NCBI GenBank assembly: GCA_039881145.1
Contig: JAYKKI010000016.1
Location: forward strand, 14,582,501 to 14,646,500
Length of the DNA: 64,000 bases
Reading direction: 5' to 3'
Source: Druceiella hillmani
Lineage: Eukaryota > Arthropoda > Insecta > Lepidoptera > Hepialidae
The translations under genes and the position numbers were made by a program. The notes beneath the pieces are model-generated. The model ran no database searches. It was not told the origin of the DNA and was given only the letters and a program-made list of their open reading frames with translations. The stretch's first letter is position 1. Every line of letters begins with the position of its first letter. Positions 36,128 to 49,910 of this stretch are shown here, piece after piece.

Positions 36128-38620
36128 ATGGTATTTTTGTTATTATTTTTAAATTTTCTTAATACTTGAAATATACGTAAGGTGCTTGTACTTGCAGAAA
36201 CAAGGTTGTAAAATTCTTACTAATTTTATTTATTTTTCCTAGGATTATTTAAAAAAAATATGGGTACTAGAAATTTATGATTAACAATAATAGGCAATTT
36301 TTTTGTTACAGTTAAACTAACTGGCTTAAAATAAAACATAGCAGCACCTTTCAATATTGAAATTGTTTAAATCGAGCTTTTATCTAATCTATGTATAGTC
36401 ATCGTGGTACAAGTCAAAACAATATTTGCATTTACATTTCATTCCAGTAGTATTAGGGATAAATATGAGCAAATTCTGTTATGGCTGCTAGAATATTAAA
36501 TTTATAAAAACTAGTTAATCCTACAATCTAAAACACCGAATGACTTCTAAAAATAAGAAATGTTTGGCGCTGCTATTTTCTTAATAAGCCAACAATTTTA
36601 CCTAGCAGAAATTATTTGTGTAATATATCGTAAATAGTAAGTTTTAGAAGCATTCACCATGAGTTATTTTTTTAATATATTATGACAAAGGATTTAAGAT
36701 AACTCTTATTAATACGAACATTTTATTCATATGCTTAATTATTAAATTTTTCAGTCTGCTCAGAGCAGTCTGTATCAATACGATAAATTGTAGCAATAGG
36801 ATACAGTAAATATTCATAATCTTTTCCTAGTGTTACTAAATATGCTTCTGGAATGATTCATAGGTATAGATAAATATTTTGGCTTGTCAGGAATTATTTT
36901 ACTATCATTACCTATGGGAATTTCCTACAGTATTTGGAACAGTTGTTTCAAATGCCGTGGGAATTAACTATTTTGATTATTATTAGAAGGAACATTTTCA
37001 ACTTGATAGCTTCAATATTGAAAACAAACTAACGACTAAGGATATTTAGAAATGAATTGTTAATTTAATGAATCTCTACTTACCGAGTAAACCATCAATT
37101 AAATCGTCAGTGGCTACGTTGAAAGTAACTAAAGACGCAGCGTAAGGAGACTGCTTGCTAATAGCCGGGTAATGGTATTTTTAACAATTTCAATGTTATA
37201 AAGGCACCGAAATATGCAGAAATTAGAGAACGAATAAGTAATTTTTGTACAAGCGACTCTCTGCTGTAAGTTTCTGACTGCAGAAAGGACTATAGAAATT
37301 TACTAACACGTCTTAAGTAAGAATACATATATGAATATTACATTTGAATTCATATATGATGTATTCTTTCCTGACTGCTGCACATGAAAAAATATTATAT
37401 TTGACGCTGTATACAATATGCCATTAAATGACTAAATAAATTTCTTGTTTCGGGAGTATCGTGTGTATATTCCTTAATTCATATATATGAGAAAATCTTA
37501 AAATTTAATTTTGTCATGTTATCTTATTCCTCTTTATCATGACCACATTATATATACGACCTAAAATATTTAAGATGGTTCACACAACTTGGATTTGACA
37601 TATAATGTGTAATGTGTTCAGTTTCTGTTTATGAAACCATTATGTAAGATAATCGATTCAAACATAGGTTACACTAAACTAACTGTTGTCCCACGAATTC
37701 AAATTAGTGAATACTAATATGTTTTAAATTTGTTAAAATAAAAACGGAATTCATATTTAATTTTAAAATAATTTTTACTTCTTTTTTATGACTTTAAGCA
37801 TTTTTTTATATTCCCTATAAAAATATAATGAAAAGAATATATTTTACTAGAATCAAATATTTTTAAAAATTAACCAAGTATCATTTTGGAACGTAAATAG
37901 AAAACCGCGAAATATAGGAAACCGTGTTTGCTATAATTGTTATTATTATTATTCATTTCATATACACATGACCGTCAAGTTTACCGAAGTTGTTATGTAT
38001 TCTTATTCCGGAATCATTTAACAAAGTGATTAACTTTATATTTTGCGATAAGTAGCAAAGAAGATGAACGAAGTATCAAAAGTTTAAAGTCGCCTGGGAA
38101 AGTTTGTTTGAAACAAGTAGTTAAAATGTATTTTCAATTCTACCAAAAATAATAATAGAAAAACTTATAATAGCACATGTCAATAAATGGTACAGTTATA
38201 TTTTAAGTTATAAAATATATTTTCAGTTATAAGTTTTGTTTAATTTACTAAACCATTAATTTAAATTATCGGATTAGTACATAGACAGAGTTGAATCTTA
38301 TTGTTATATTTAACAAGCAATGATGCAGTGATGTTCCATTTCAGTTGCAGAATTCTAGTAAATATTAAATACTATACACTTCCGAAAAATAGTGAATTTC
38401 TTTTCCATAGAAAACATCATATGTATCAAATAAATACCTTCTTTGAACAGAATAAAAATTTCACTTTTTTTGCTTCAAGTAAATAAATAATGATCCTAAT
38501 TTATTCAGCTTCAGCAATTTTTGCCTTGGATTCTTTTAGATTTTTTACTACAAGTTTTGTAGATTTAGTCAATGAAATTTTCTCATCGGGTCAAGGAACA
38601 TTATCCATCACTTTATTAGC
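36127..38620. other. AT-rich stretch private to copy B
   Basis: Copy A has nothing between the matches of about 35110 and 38620, so B gained, or A lost, about 3.5 kb. No transposon motif, long reading frame or terminal repeats were found in it; only the inverted repeat at 37319-37368 stands out. Confidence 0.45.
37319..37368. repeat. Imperfect inverted repeat
   Basis: AAGAATACATATATGAAT and the right arm ATTCATATATGATGTATTCTT are complementary except for a small bulge, separated by about 11 bases. Confidence 0.75.
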
Positions 38621-39359
38621 TGATTCGGGAGAGGGATACAAAATTAATTTGTGGTAAATCGACAATCGAGTAGGTACGAAAAAAATGGTGTTTATAATAT
38701 ATTCATTATTGCTATTATGATTTTGTGTGTTAATTACTTTGCCTTCCTCTTGGATCATTTTGGACACTATCTGCTTTTGTACACAATCGGAAGGATTCTT
38801 TAAGTAGAAGAAAATATTTTTTTTGCCAAATATTTATAATACTTAATTTAGAGAACGCTTTAAGTTTATATAAAAATAACTCAATGTCTGCAATGCAATT
38901 TCTTTTCAAAACAAAGCTTTAGCAAAATAGCGAGTCTAAAATCTTACCTCCATATCTAAAATAAATTTTTGACCATATTTATTTGTGTCAGTAAGTTTCA
39001 TGAAATGGAACCAAATACGGAACAAAATTGTCTCCATGTCCGAGTGAATAAAAACGTTAAATGTTGAGAAAATTCTTTTTTACACTCAGAGACGTGATTC
39101 TCACTCGTCACTTAATATATTGATGTAATTCAACGATCTACTATCACCACCAAGAACTAGTTGTGTTGTTTTAATTTTTCAGCATACACCGCCAAAGTAC
39201 CTGTTTTATATGGTTGTATAAAAGAGGTAATTGTAAAATTTGGAGAAAACTATATCGATTTTAGCAGAAAAAATAATCTTGCCATGAGTTTCAGCAGATA
39301 TTTCTCTACTTATAAACTATTCCCATTTAGGTGTTTTAGGGGTTTCTCCTAATTAACCT

Positions 39360-42175
39360 GTTTAACAATATGAAAAAATATTGACGGTTGATTGTTTTAC
39401 GCTGACAAATAATAATTTATCCGTGGTGGCGACTCTTAGCTACCTTCCAAGTGCAAAGGGTTTTGATAGTATTTTAAGTAATACTCATTCCAGTTATATA
39501 TTGATAAGCCATTTTCTAAATATATGAGATTTTACGGTTGATTGGTTTTAAGTATTTGTTAATTTAATCATCAATTTACATAATAACATTGCATATCTTC
39601 TTTTAATCATCCTTTTAAATAAACATTTACACGTCGCGTGCTGTATATTTTCATTTGTTTCAATGCACATCAAATTATGTAAGAAGCAAAGATAATTGCA
39701 ATAATGAGGATATAAATTATTAGTTATATTAAATTTTACATTACTCAGTTTTTATTATGATTAGTTTTATCTAAATAACATCTTAAGTAATTTAGCAAAA
39801 AGATTGTTCTTAATATTTATATATTTTTAACTGATATTCAAAAGTGACCTATTTAATTGTGTAAAAATTATATGAATATATCAACATGTGGTAAAATATA
39901 TAAGAAAATGAATCGGTTTTTAAAAACAAGGTTTCAGCAAATTTATTCCTACTACGGGTATAGCACTATATATTTTCAAAATTTTATAGAAAGTAAAATG
40001 GTAGTCATGAAACCAAAAATGGAATAAAAAATTGGACTTCTTTCATATAATATATTAAATATGTGTAAAATTTTATAACTAGACTCATTATTGTAATTTT
40101 TATTTTTTGTAGGCCTGTTTATTATCAACGGGAATTAAAAAAAATTTCAAAATATACTCACACACTTTGCCCCTTTACAATAGAAACCGGCTTAGTTTAA
40201 AAAATGGCAAACTAGGTTTTTAGAATTAAGAGGTTTAAGAAAATAACCAGGAAACGTCAATTTTAAAATAATTAGAAATATGTAAGTATATTGGTCTTTT
40301 ACACTGATTAAGTAACTTTTGTTGCGAAAGTAGGATTAGTCAAAAGTTACGTTCAAGTTATGTATTGCTATTTCAGGCATCATATATCTCGCATTAAGTG
40401 TAGGTATATACATTGATCACTTCACTCATGATGCGAAAATGATAGAGCAAAATGAATACTGAAACTAACAATTGAAACGGTGAAAAATTCGAGAGTTTTT
40501 CTTTTTAGTCAACTTACAATGGGTTGGTATATTGGGTTTAGTATATTTAATTAATGGTTCTGGTTCAATAAGAAAAACAAATAATTAGGAATAATTGGCG
40601 TAATATTATTCCTCAGAACCACGTTTGCTTTTTGTTAATTTTGGCTGTAGTAAATTGAATCAATTTTTCTAAATTTTTAATTTTATATTTTACTTTTACG
40701 CGCATGTATTTTCGACGAAGTATGTGTGATAATATGTAATAAAGCGCTGAAACAAATGATTATATATTATCACTATTTTTGTGGAAATTTGCAAAATTTT
40801 TTTAAGTTCACAAGTATTTACAAGTGGATAATAATTACAGAAGATCGGTAAGTCTAAAAAACAATATACATGCATATTAATGGAAATAATTTCTAAATAT
40901 ATAACTTAGGGAAAATTAAGTAGTTATTGGACTGTTTTCATTTATTGTATTTTTTCATTATTAAAAGAGAAAGGTGGATATTGCAAAGATATAGGAACGT
41001 ATTACTTACATGTATTGTTTTCAAAGTTTTATTGCAAATTGCATTGTCCGATTGTTGATGGTCTAATTGCAGTCGAAATTATATTAAACATCGACTTCTG
41101 TTTTCTTCTCGTTTAAACTATAAACAACATATTCTCGGAGTTAAATTAATCGTAAGAGATTTGAATTAGTTACTAACCCCCAGTGGGTACTATTATTTTT
41201 GGTACCTATTTTACATTCAATAATTTTATCTGTGGAAAAAACTAATACAACAAATATATTTTAATTTTTCATCCCACTGTATTAATTGTAACGTAATTTT
41301 TATCTTTTACTGAACAGCCCGCTTTATGGAAAATATAAAAAAAATTCAGCTGGAAATTTAAGCCTCTAATATAAAAAAGGCACTCTTTGGAAAAGGTGAC
41401 CAAAAGTAAAATTTGTGGGAAACTTTTTTTTTCAAATTTCTATACAATGTTGGGACTTGGGGCGATGAAACTAAACGAATCTGATATATCACCATTAAAA
41501 TTATCTCACAAAATTTATTTGAAATGTAGATAGAAATAAGAAAAGTAGATTCCACTTCACGTCATGATTGAAATTTTTTTTCAACATTTAAATATTTTTA
41601 ACCTCAAATTTCATTTAAAATTTCATAATTTCAAACTCATCCTTCTAAAACTGCTATTCTCGGCGTATTCGTCTATTATCATAATTTACTACCTTCATCT
41701 GTAATAAAAACAGAAACCAATAAAAAATTAACTAAGTTATTGAAGTAATTCAATTGTAAGCCTCTTACTATTTTGTAAGCCTCCAACTCGGTCCACAAAT
41801 ACAGATTCCCCTCTGTTATAATCCTAGTTTTTTGGCAAATAATTTTTAAAAAACTTATTCAAAATTATAATACATAATAAAAGCTTAATATTTGAGATAG
41901 TATTTAATTATTGTTTGTGTTATTTTAAATAAATCGTAAATATATTATAATAGGCGAAACGTTCAAAGCAAAACCCTTTTTTTAATAATTATCTCTCTCC
42001 ATATCGTTGGTATTAAAATAATACTCTGTATAATTTGTCGTAAGTTTTCCTACTTTTTCATTATTATTTTAATTAATTCACGAATCAATAATGCCATCAC
42101 ACGTTACCTGATTTTTTAAATAGTGTTATCTTAGTCCTTCCGGAATCCTCTAGATATAATTCACCATATTATTTG
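39360..42175. other. AT-rich stretch private to copy B
   Basis: In copy A the two flanks are adjacent at about 9550-9555, so this 2.8 kb is an insertion in B or a deletion in A. No transposase, RT or terminal repeats are recognised. A minus-strand frame at 41358-41555 has no family support. The word ATTTTACGGTTGATTGGTTTTA near 39530 repeats a similar word near 39385. Confidence 0.45.
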
Positions 42176-42939
42176 AAAAGAATTTAAGTCATATTGAAAA
42201 TTTAAACTCAGTTCTACTTTATTTAAAAACTCTGATATCCAAATAGACGTATACTTAGACATGAATTTCAATAATTTTTATATCTCATCCAGGAAAACGT
42301 GATTTCACATTTAATAATATCAATTTTAAGAGGGTTCTTTAAAACTAGTTTCTTAAGAAGTACGAAAATACTTCCGACGTTTTCCAGTAACAAAATTAAT
42401 TAGTCAACTCTGGTTTTGACTGTTCTTAAGAAAATGGAAAGGTATATTTGGAACTGGAATAAAATTAAACTTAATTAAACATACTTTTGAGTAGATTTAA
42501 TAAGAAGTCATTTGCGTAACAAATTCAGTGGGATTTCAGTTTTTCAGTTATATATTTTTTATTTAATAACATATTTTGAAATTTGTTTTAAGTCCAAATA
42601 TTATATTATCGAAACCCTTGCAGTATGTGCTACCCACACATACCTGGTTTATTTAATCTGGTTTAGTTAGTGTAGTCTGAAGCATCATTAAACTATATAT
42701 TAAAAAAAAAACTATACATAAAAACAAATTATTAGAAGCGATGAAACGAAACAAAAGGGAAGTTGCAAATGTTCACCGATATAGGCAACGATTTCACACA
42801 TTGAAGGTTGTAGACTGAAAAGATGGACATTCGCATATGTTATCTTACGTATAGCTCTACTCGTAGATACTTGGTCTTGTTACCAAATTATATGCAAATT
42901 TCCAAAGATATTCGTTGAAAATATTACTTGCAAAAACAG

Positions 42940-42989
<50 letters not shown>
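42940..42989. repeat. (TA)n microsatellite, partner of 12385-12439
   Basis: About 46 bp of TA at the matching position of copy B; the following CAAGTATTGTAATTTAACCA matches copy A. Confidence 0.95.
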
Positions 42990-43019
42990 GATTTTTATGA
43001 TTCCAAAGTCAAACGAGCA

Positions 43020-43190
43020 AGTATTGTAATTTAACCATGTTTGTACCTGTCGCGGCTTTATTACAGCTTCTACAGTTTTAGAATAACTCTGCGACTATTG
43101 ACATTGAAAGCCTGAAAAATTCTAGATTCTGGCTCAATATTAAACTAAAGAATAAGTTAAAACTTAACATACAGAAAACAAAATTCATCT
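43020..43190 (+). pseudogene. LINE reverse-transcriptase relic, copy B
   Basis: A frame reading SLKNSRFWLNIKLKNK then KLKLNIQKTKFISY (ending about 43190) resembles the region after the RT catalytic motif of non-LTR retrotransposons (LxxWLxxNKLKLNxxKTKxI). It is cut off on the right by the piggyBac-derived fragment. The partner in copy A is at 12545-12690. Confidence 0.6.
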
Positions 43191-43194
43191 CATA

Positions 43195-43740
43195 CCTTAG
43201 GCCCGGATAATTACCTCGTAACATTGTGTTAATGAACTCGGATGCTGGTAAGCGGTGGCTCTTTTGCCCACTTTTATTTTTTGAAATGTAAAATTAATAA
43301 CATTCCCTTACACGACTAAACAGCGGCTTAATATAATTACTACGCCATTCCGAGTCCGTTTCGTTGGCACTTTCTTGAGATACCGAGTAGTGATTTTGTC
43401 TTTGGCGGAACTGTCTATGATACTTTCTTCCAATAAATTTTAAGCAATTTTGTGGTCAGATAATCGCTAACGTGCCATTGTCGTCTTCCTAACCAGAGAA
43501 ATTTAATTAAAGATAAGCAAAAAACACAATGATTCGAATCATTATTAAATATTACAGAAAACGTACAGTGGTAATACTCACTTGTCAAAAAAGTAGTACC
43601 AACACTCGCGTGCAGAAATATATACCTCAGTCGCGATCTCCTGACATAACCTTACGGTGCGGAGCGGCGCTCGCGACTGAACCGAGGTGAGGGGATAAAT
43701 ATATATATATATATATATATCTCTTGTGTTACCAACCATA
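43195..43740 (-). mobile_element. 5' fragment of the 2332-4539 piggyBac family, inverted
   Basis: The reverse complement of 43203-43690 follows about 2430-2910 of the copy-A element in order: a TCAGGAGAT segment, GCACGCGAGTGT with GACAAGTGA, TGTGTTTTTTGCTTATC, ATGGCACGTTAGCG, CATAGACAGTTCCG, then AAAATAAAAG. It stops at the piece matching ATTATGAGGGAA, so the transposase core is missing. Near the outer end, TCAGTCGCGA (43627-43636) and TCGCGACTGA (43671-43680) form a hairpin. A short (TA)n tract at 43698-43720 follows. Private to copy B. Confidence 0.8.
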
Positions 43741-44217
43741 TCAATTTTCACTATTGACCAATCGTTGTATCCGGGTACCAATAATTAGTAGGTAAAATTT
43801 CGCTGTAACTTAGAATTACCTTATGCGTTACATGTATCACGATTTATTTATGATTAATGAAGATATTTGGAGCTAACTGAAATTATAGAATTACATAGAA
43901 TGAACTTTACAATCCCAAGCCAGGTATGAAACACCGCCAGCTGTTCCGTAAATTAACGAACGTATGCAATTGAAAAGTAGTTTAGATTAGTTCGTATTGA
44001 CCGTTCGGGTGAGTAAGACGTGCAGTGTACATATAATATATGAGTAGTGTATATATAATAGTACGTATAGCTACGCACAGTTAGTTTGAATATTTTCGTG
44101 TGCCTATGTGTTGTACTTATATTCCAACAATATTTATAAGCAGTTCATTCAGATTATTTTATTTTTATTTACACAATAAAGTTTGTATCAATATACGCAT
44201 TTTATAATTTATATAAA

Positions 44218-46105
44218 ATGGAGGACATATCGAGGGCTGAATTTTTGAGGTAAGGTTCTTGGTGAAATTTTTGCTAATTTGAAGTTACATGAAACAATTT
44301 TTTGGCTAATGCATACGTTTATTTACTATTTGTATTAAGTGGCGCCGAAAAAGATGAGTACTTGAATTGTTATTGATCAGTTATTGGGCGAGGAAGATAA
44401 TGACCGTTTGCCTTCTGACAGTGAAGACGATGACTGGCTTCCGACAGGTGATTTACTACATAGTTCTGTACTAATGTATATTTCGTGGCGTCGCATAATG
44501 AAGAAGAAAAAATCATGAGGAAGAGTTGACTGAGCAAGTAGATAGTGAAAATAAATTCCAGAGGTAAGAACCGGTAGATGATGATAGTGAGCAGGAATCT
44601 AAGGAGAAGAGCGGAGAAGGATCGCAAGGTGATATTTCTTTTATTACAGTCCATGTGTGCACACGTATATAAGTATCTGTATGGGCATAGTGAAAATATC
44701 TACGTAAGAAAAATATATTTCCCATGAAATTGTAATATGTTTCAGAGAGCACCAGTATAACGTTTGTAGCTAAAAATAAAACTGTTTGGAATAAAAATGT
44801 ACAACGGAATTATCAAACTCATTCAAGGAATATTGTCAAAGGGCTGGATCTCAATAATCGATACGATCAAGAAAATTATGTCTAATGAAATAGTCGATAT
44901 CATTGTAGGATACACCAACAAAGAGGCAGGAGCTGTATATCAAGAGTGTAATAGTAAGCATCCTGAAAATGAATCACGCTCGTGGTAGAAAGTAACACGT
45001 GAGAAAACGATGGGAATCACGTTTTTACAGTTTATACGATTTGACGACCAGTATACACATCATGCACGAATAGCTAATGATAAAGCTGCACCAATTGCTG
45101 ATGTTTGGAATATGCTACAATGTACAGCTCTTTCCTTTTCGAAGGAGAACTAAGTTCAATCAGTATATGCCTTCGAAACCTACTAAATAAGGCATAAAAG
45201 TATGGTGGATTTGTAATGCAGAATGGTTTTCCGGGCAAAGGAATTATTTATACAGGTAAAGTAGGTAATACTCGAGATAACAATCAAAGCGAAAGAGTTG
45301 TCAAAGAACTTGCAATTGATTTCAAAGGATTTGGTCGAAACATAAGTATGGATAGATTTTTCCCGACTTTGCCTTTAGCAAAAGTTCTTCTTTCGTGGAA
45401 CCTCACTATTATTGGTACTTTGAAAAAAATAAGCCATCATATCTGAAGAAATGAAAACTTCGAAAACTCTTTTTGGCTTTCATGAAAAATGTGTAGTGTT
45501 CGTATGTGCTGAAGAAAAATAAAGTTGTGATTTTGCTGAGCACGATCCACGATGATGATAAGACATCTTATACAGCACTTAAGAAACCAGAAATGATTTT
45601 GTTTTATAATAAATATAAAGCGTTGTCTATACAATGGTAATGGAGGTACACTACGCAAGGATGAAGGTGCAGGTGGTCATTTGCTTTTTTCTGCAATATC
45701 CTGGACGTTTCCTCTCTTGCTGCCTATATTGTTTATTATGAAAATAATAAAATGATACCAAAGAGAACGAAACAAATACGACTTCTTTTGTGCTAGCTTG
45801 CTGAAGAATTGGCTTTATCATTGTTTAAAGAGCGAGCTTCTAATCAGACAGCTTTTCATCTTACGACACCGTTCGACAAAACTAGTAATTGAAACATATT
45901 ATGATAAGCCGATTGCAGTTCAGTCAACTGCCTATAATCGAACACGAGACAACACTGGCAGAAAACTTACTGTTGGATAGTGCTACATTTGCAACAATTC
46001 ACCTATTCGCAAAAGAAGGAAGACCAGAAAGTACTGTGATAAATGCCAAAACTCACTCTACGATGAGCCTACTAGGAAAATAATAAAATGTATAGAATGT
46101 AATCA
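44218..46105 (+). pseudogene. piggyBac-like transposase pseudogene with two apparent introns
   Basis: ATG at 44218 starts MEDISRAEFL. A GTAAGG donor at 44250 and an AAG acceptor at 44339 remove 90 bases in frame. A frameshift precedes an acidic stretch EEDNDRLPSDSEDDDWLP (about 44385-44440). A second GT-AG pair, 44629-44745, joins EGSQ to ESTSITFVAKNKTVWNKN in frame. Then follow FIRFDD and NDKAAPIADVWNML, LFPFRRRTKFNQYMPSKP, stop, GIKVWWICNA (family: Asp where Asn stands), GRNISMDRFF (Asp kept), KKNKVVILLSTIHDDD, FCNILDVSSLAAYIVYYEN, and the Cys-rich end YCDKCQ...IKCIECN (about 46030-46105). The VDxxD segment is destroyed. Several stops and frameshifts make it non-functional. Confidence 0.85.
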
Positions 46106-46925
46106 TTAATTGGATATTTTTTTATTGATTTTCTAAAAACAGATTATTAGTTATTAGTAAAAGGATCTAAAAAAAATTTCTCAGTAACCAAATGTAAAAA
46201 AAAAACCAATAAATATATGCTTCATACACTGTATATGTTCGATATCAATCATCCCTCTCGGCTGTATTTCAATTGTTTAAACATATTCAAACGAGTACGT
46301 TCCACCAATTATGCTAAGCTGAAAGTCACGGTTTGGCGAAAAAGGTCAAATCCAGTTTTTATAAAAATTCTCATATTTGTTATCGCATCGAGATTAATTT
46401 CCAATATCCATCATATTTCATCGATTTTGGTATACGAGTGAAATGATTTATATTCCATATTTGCATTTCCTGCGAGACTCTTAGTTGTTTAAGTATATTT
46501 GGGAATTTGCATGTGGTGATCACTTTTGAGAGTTTCTGTTACATTATTTACTTTGATGGTGTCAGTTAAAAGTTGTGAATATATAAAAAAAGATATTCAA
46601 AACGATAATGTAAATGTTATACTACACAACTAAGTTCACAATCAATACGTTAGATGTTTGTGAACAACTGAGAGTAATTAATCCTGTCAATTAATCTAAA
46701 GTTATTTTGATATGTCATACAACTAAATAGGACTCTTTATGCATTGATGTTCATCTTTAAACTCAAGATTCATATAAGCCTAATCTTTAGAACGTAAAAT
46801 CGCACTTTGTATTCTTTTGCATCCACGATTTCTCCTGATAAAATTACGATTTAAAAAATTTTCTTTTTTTAAAATTACGATTTAAATATTAAATATATTA
46901 TAAAAAAATGCATTTAGTAATTTTC

Positions 46926-47069
46926 ACATGATGATGAACCATCAGACGGACAGACAAGAATTCCAATTATGATTAAGTTTTCTCCTTTGTTTTTTTTACA
47001 TGATGATGAACCATCAGACGGGCAGACAAGAATTCCAATTATGATTAAGTTTTCTCCTTTGTTTTATTT
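46926..47069. repeat. 72-bp tandem duplication
   Basis: Two near-identical units starting ACATGATGATGAACCATCAG at 46926 and 46998 differ at only a few positions (GGACAGAC versus GGGCAGAC). The low divergence means it is recent. A smaller repeat AAATTACGATTTAAA (about 46842 and 46876) lies just upstream. Confidence 0.9.
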
Positions 47070-47354
47070 ATATCTATTAGATTACTTTATTTCTAAAGTA
47101 TATAATATAACGGATATATATATGTTATTTTTTAATTTAGTCGCCTAATTCATAAAGTGATATGTTTAAACAGCCTTTATTGGATATGCATTATACAATC
47201 TTAATATATAATAAATTATCATTGATGTAATGTACTTGATTTTATTTTCAAGTAAGTCGTGTGCGGGTTTACTGTGCCAATGTTCAGCTTCCAGATAAAT
47301 TACATTTATTCATGAAGTTAATTCATGAGATTAAATACATTTTAACCTTGTAAA

Positions 47355-49863
47355 TTAATGGGTAATATCCAAAAGTTGAATAGCTTCTACGTTGGTATGG
47401 TTGAGGAGTCCTTTTTCGTGTTTAATAGCATATTTTTGGATAACTTCCTTAATCCATTTTATGTCTAACTCGTTGTGATTTTCTTGATTGGTTACATAGC
47501 GATATGTATCGTTAATAATACGCAAGAACTTGTTTTTGCTTCGTTTGACTACATTACGATTTGGCTGCTTGGTACATCTCCAAAGTTAGATAACATACAT
47601 CCAAATTGGTTTGACGATAAAAAGGTAAATTAGTCGCTTTTAGTAGAGGTTTAGCTTGAAATAATATCCAACCACGATATTTGTCGTTGTTTCAATCTGA
47701 TTTGCTCAGCTTTTATTTTAACGTGTTGTTTCCAATTAAACCTACTATCCAGATGGATTCCAAAATATTTTGCTATATCTGCTTGCGGGACTTGAATTCC
47801 GTTAAGACAAGTGTGTAGATTTCTGTTTGTTCGTGGCAATTCAAATGTAAAATAAATGGATTTAGATTCATAGAGTTTGATTTTTAATCAAGCGTCCATC
47901 TGTTGATTTTGTCAAGTACTTCTGGTAAATTTTTAGCGGCTTGATTTTGCGTGTCTGCAGTTGCCGTTACTACCATTTGATCAACAAAGGAACCTATGAA
48001 GCTTTTTTCTATAGTGGGAATATCATCGGTATACAGTTGATAGAGAAGAGGTCCTAAGACACTTCCTTCTAGTACACCTGCCCGGGCAGGATAAAAACCT
48101 GAATAAAATTCCTCATGTCATACTCTGAACTTTCTATCAAATAGATAGGACTTATACATTTGACATACTCGGTCAAAACCCTGTGATACGTCTAAGAATT
48201 CTACAGGTTTCTGTCCTCGAATGCCTTTTCGACTATGGTTATCTCTCTATGAACTTGGTCTATGGTGGAATGTTTATTTCTACATCCATACTTGAAATCC
48301 AGAATATTCACGATTAGTTTATATCGTTTCAGCAATAATTTCTAAAATAGTTTGGGTATTGAGGGTAATAGGGATGTTGATCTGTACGATGTTACCTGTT
48401 CCGCTGGTTTACCAAGTTTTTTTAACACGATTATTTGCTACATTTTGAAGTATTTCGGAACATGTTTTAACTGAAAACAAGCGTTATATAAGTATATTGG
48501 CTTGATAGTAGCTTTGCTCGATAATTCTTTAAATAGACCGGAAGATATTTCATCAATGCCAGAGGCTTTTTTAGGGTTTAGATTTCTATCTGTTTCTTGT
48601 GCTACTTCTATTGGATTTACTGGTTTGATTATTATTATTATTATATTGATATATTGGAGTTGGGTCAATGCTGGTTTGAATATTACGAGGTTTAAATTCT
48701 AGGTTGGGTGGGAATACTGGATGCTTGGTATTGAGCAAAGTCTGCAGCTTTTTCTTTCTTTCTTCTTATCCACCGACCGTGTGCATTCTTGATAGGTGGC
48801 ACTTGAACAAGGGGTTGTTTGAATCTATGAGTTGCTTTCCACATTGAATAGTCTTTGTCTGCGTCAGGACCCAGTCCGTCAGGTAGACATCGATACAATT
48901 CTACTTAAAACATTTAATTAACACATTAACTCGGTCGCTCACTTGATTAAAAATCCTTTTGTCAGCCGGATTTCTGGATCCATGCCATATACGTCTTTCT
49001 TTTTGCCTCTCCTTGATTAGATCTTTAATGTCGGCAGGATAATTTATTTCTTGTTCTTGTTTATCTTCTAGGTTGGAAGTAGCCTTACTGGCTACCAGGC
49101 GTAAATATTCAATAAATTTCTGTGCCTGTTGCTCCAGCTCATCAAAAGAATCAGCAGAATATTGCTTTTAAATCGATCAGGTTTTCAAGGTAATTTCGGA
49201 ATAGTTCCCAATATGTATAGTTATTGGTTATATTTTGTTTGCTTTTCTTTTTATTATTGTTGCACTCAGCGTCAACAGTATGATCAAAAGTTAGATCATC
49301 CATGCCTTCAACTTCGATGTAATTGGATGCAATTCCACGTGAGATAAAGACATCTATCATAACAGGATTTTTATTGCCATCTGTAGGCCAATATGTTGGA
49401 GTATCTGACGAATGAAATTCGCATTTCGTTTTTTAATGACAGCTAACATTTTGTTCTCTTTGCCCAGAGTAATCAGTCGAGATTGCCAAGCAATATATTA
49501 GACTTTTAAATCGCCTCCAATAATAAAGTTTTCTGAATATGTTGCCATACTGATGTTTTGAAATATTATGACACTTCATTATGCTGAATAGTAATTATGG
49601 TGGCTTGAATATGTGGCTCTTTTATATCTTCATGCTGAAAATGTATATTTATTTTTCTTAACAAGGCTGTTCCCTCACGGGCGCATTCGCTAGGATGATT
49701 AGTCCAGTAGGGGCTATATCCTTTCATTCTAATGTAGTTCCTTTGTGAAAAGTGAGTTTCAGATATTAGTGCGATATGGTTCTAGTTCTTAGGCTTGTTA
49801 AGTAAGTATTTGCGTTATACTATTTGCGTTCCATGATATAATTCGTAGGAACTGGTTATTCAT
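47355..49863 (-). pseudogene. LINE ORF2: endonuclease-reverse transcriptase, broken
   Basis: Starts at ATG 49863 with LRIISWNANSI, the usual APE-endonuclease start; a short deletion follows, then ISETHFSQRNYIRMKGYSPY with the catalytic-Glu motif. The endonuclease end reads DVFISRGIASNY then EGMDDLTFDH. The linker has YSMWKATHRFKQPL and PPIKNAHGRW. The RT N-terminus is NLNPKKASGIDEISSGLFKE. Near 48080-47985 it reads GVLEGSVLGPLLYQLYTDD, then FVDQ where the family has the FADD catalytic motif. TLNGIQVPQADIAKY-type and RIINDTYRYV-type segments end the protein. The altered catalytic motif, stops and frameshifts make it inactive. Length (about 2.5 kb) is slightly under family norm. Confidence 0.85.
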
Positions 49864-49910
49864 TTTCAGTTTTTCTTTAACTCTTTTTTTAGTTTAATTT
49901 CACCCTGAAA

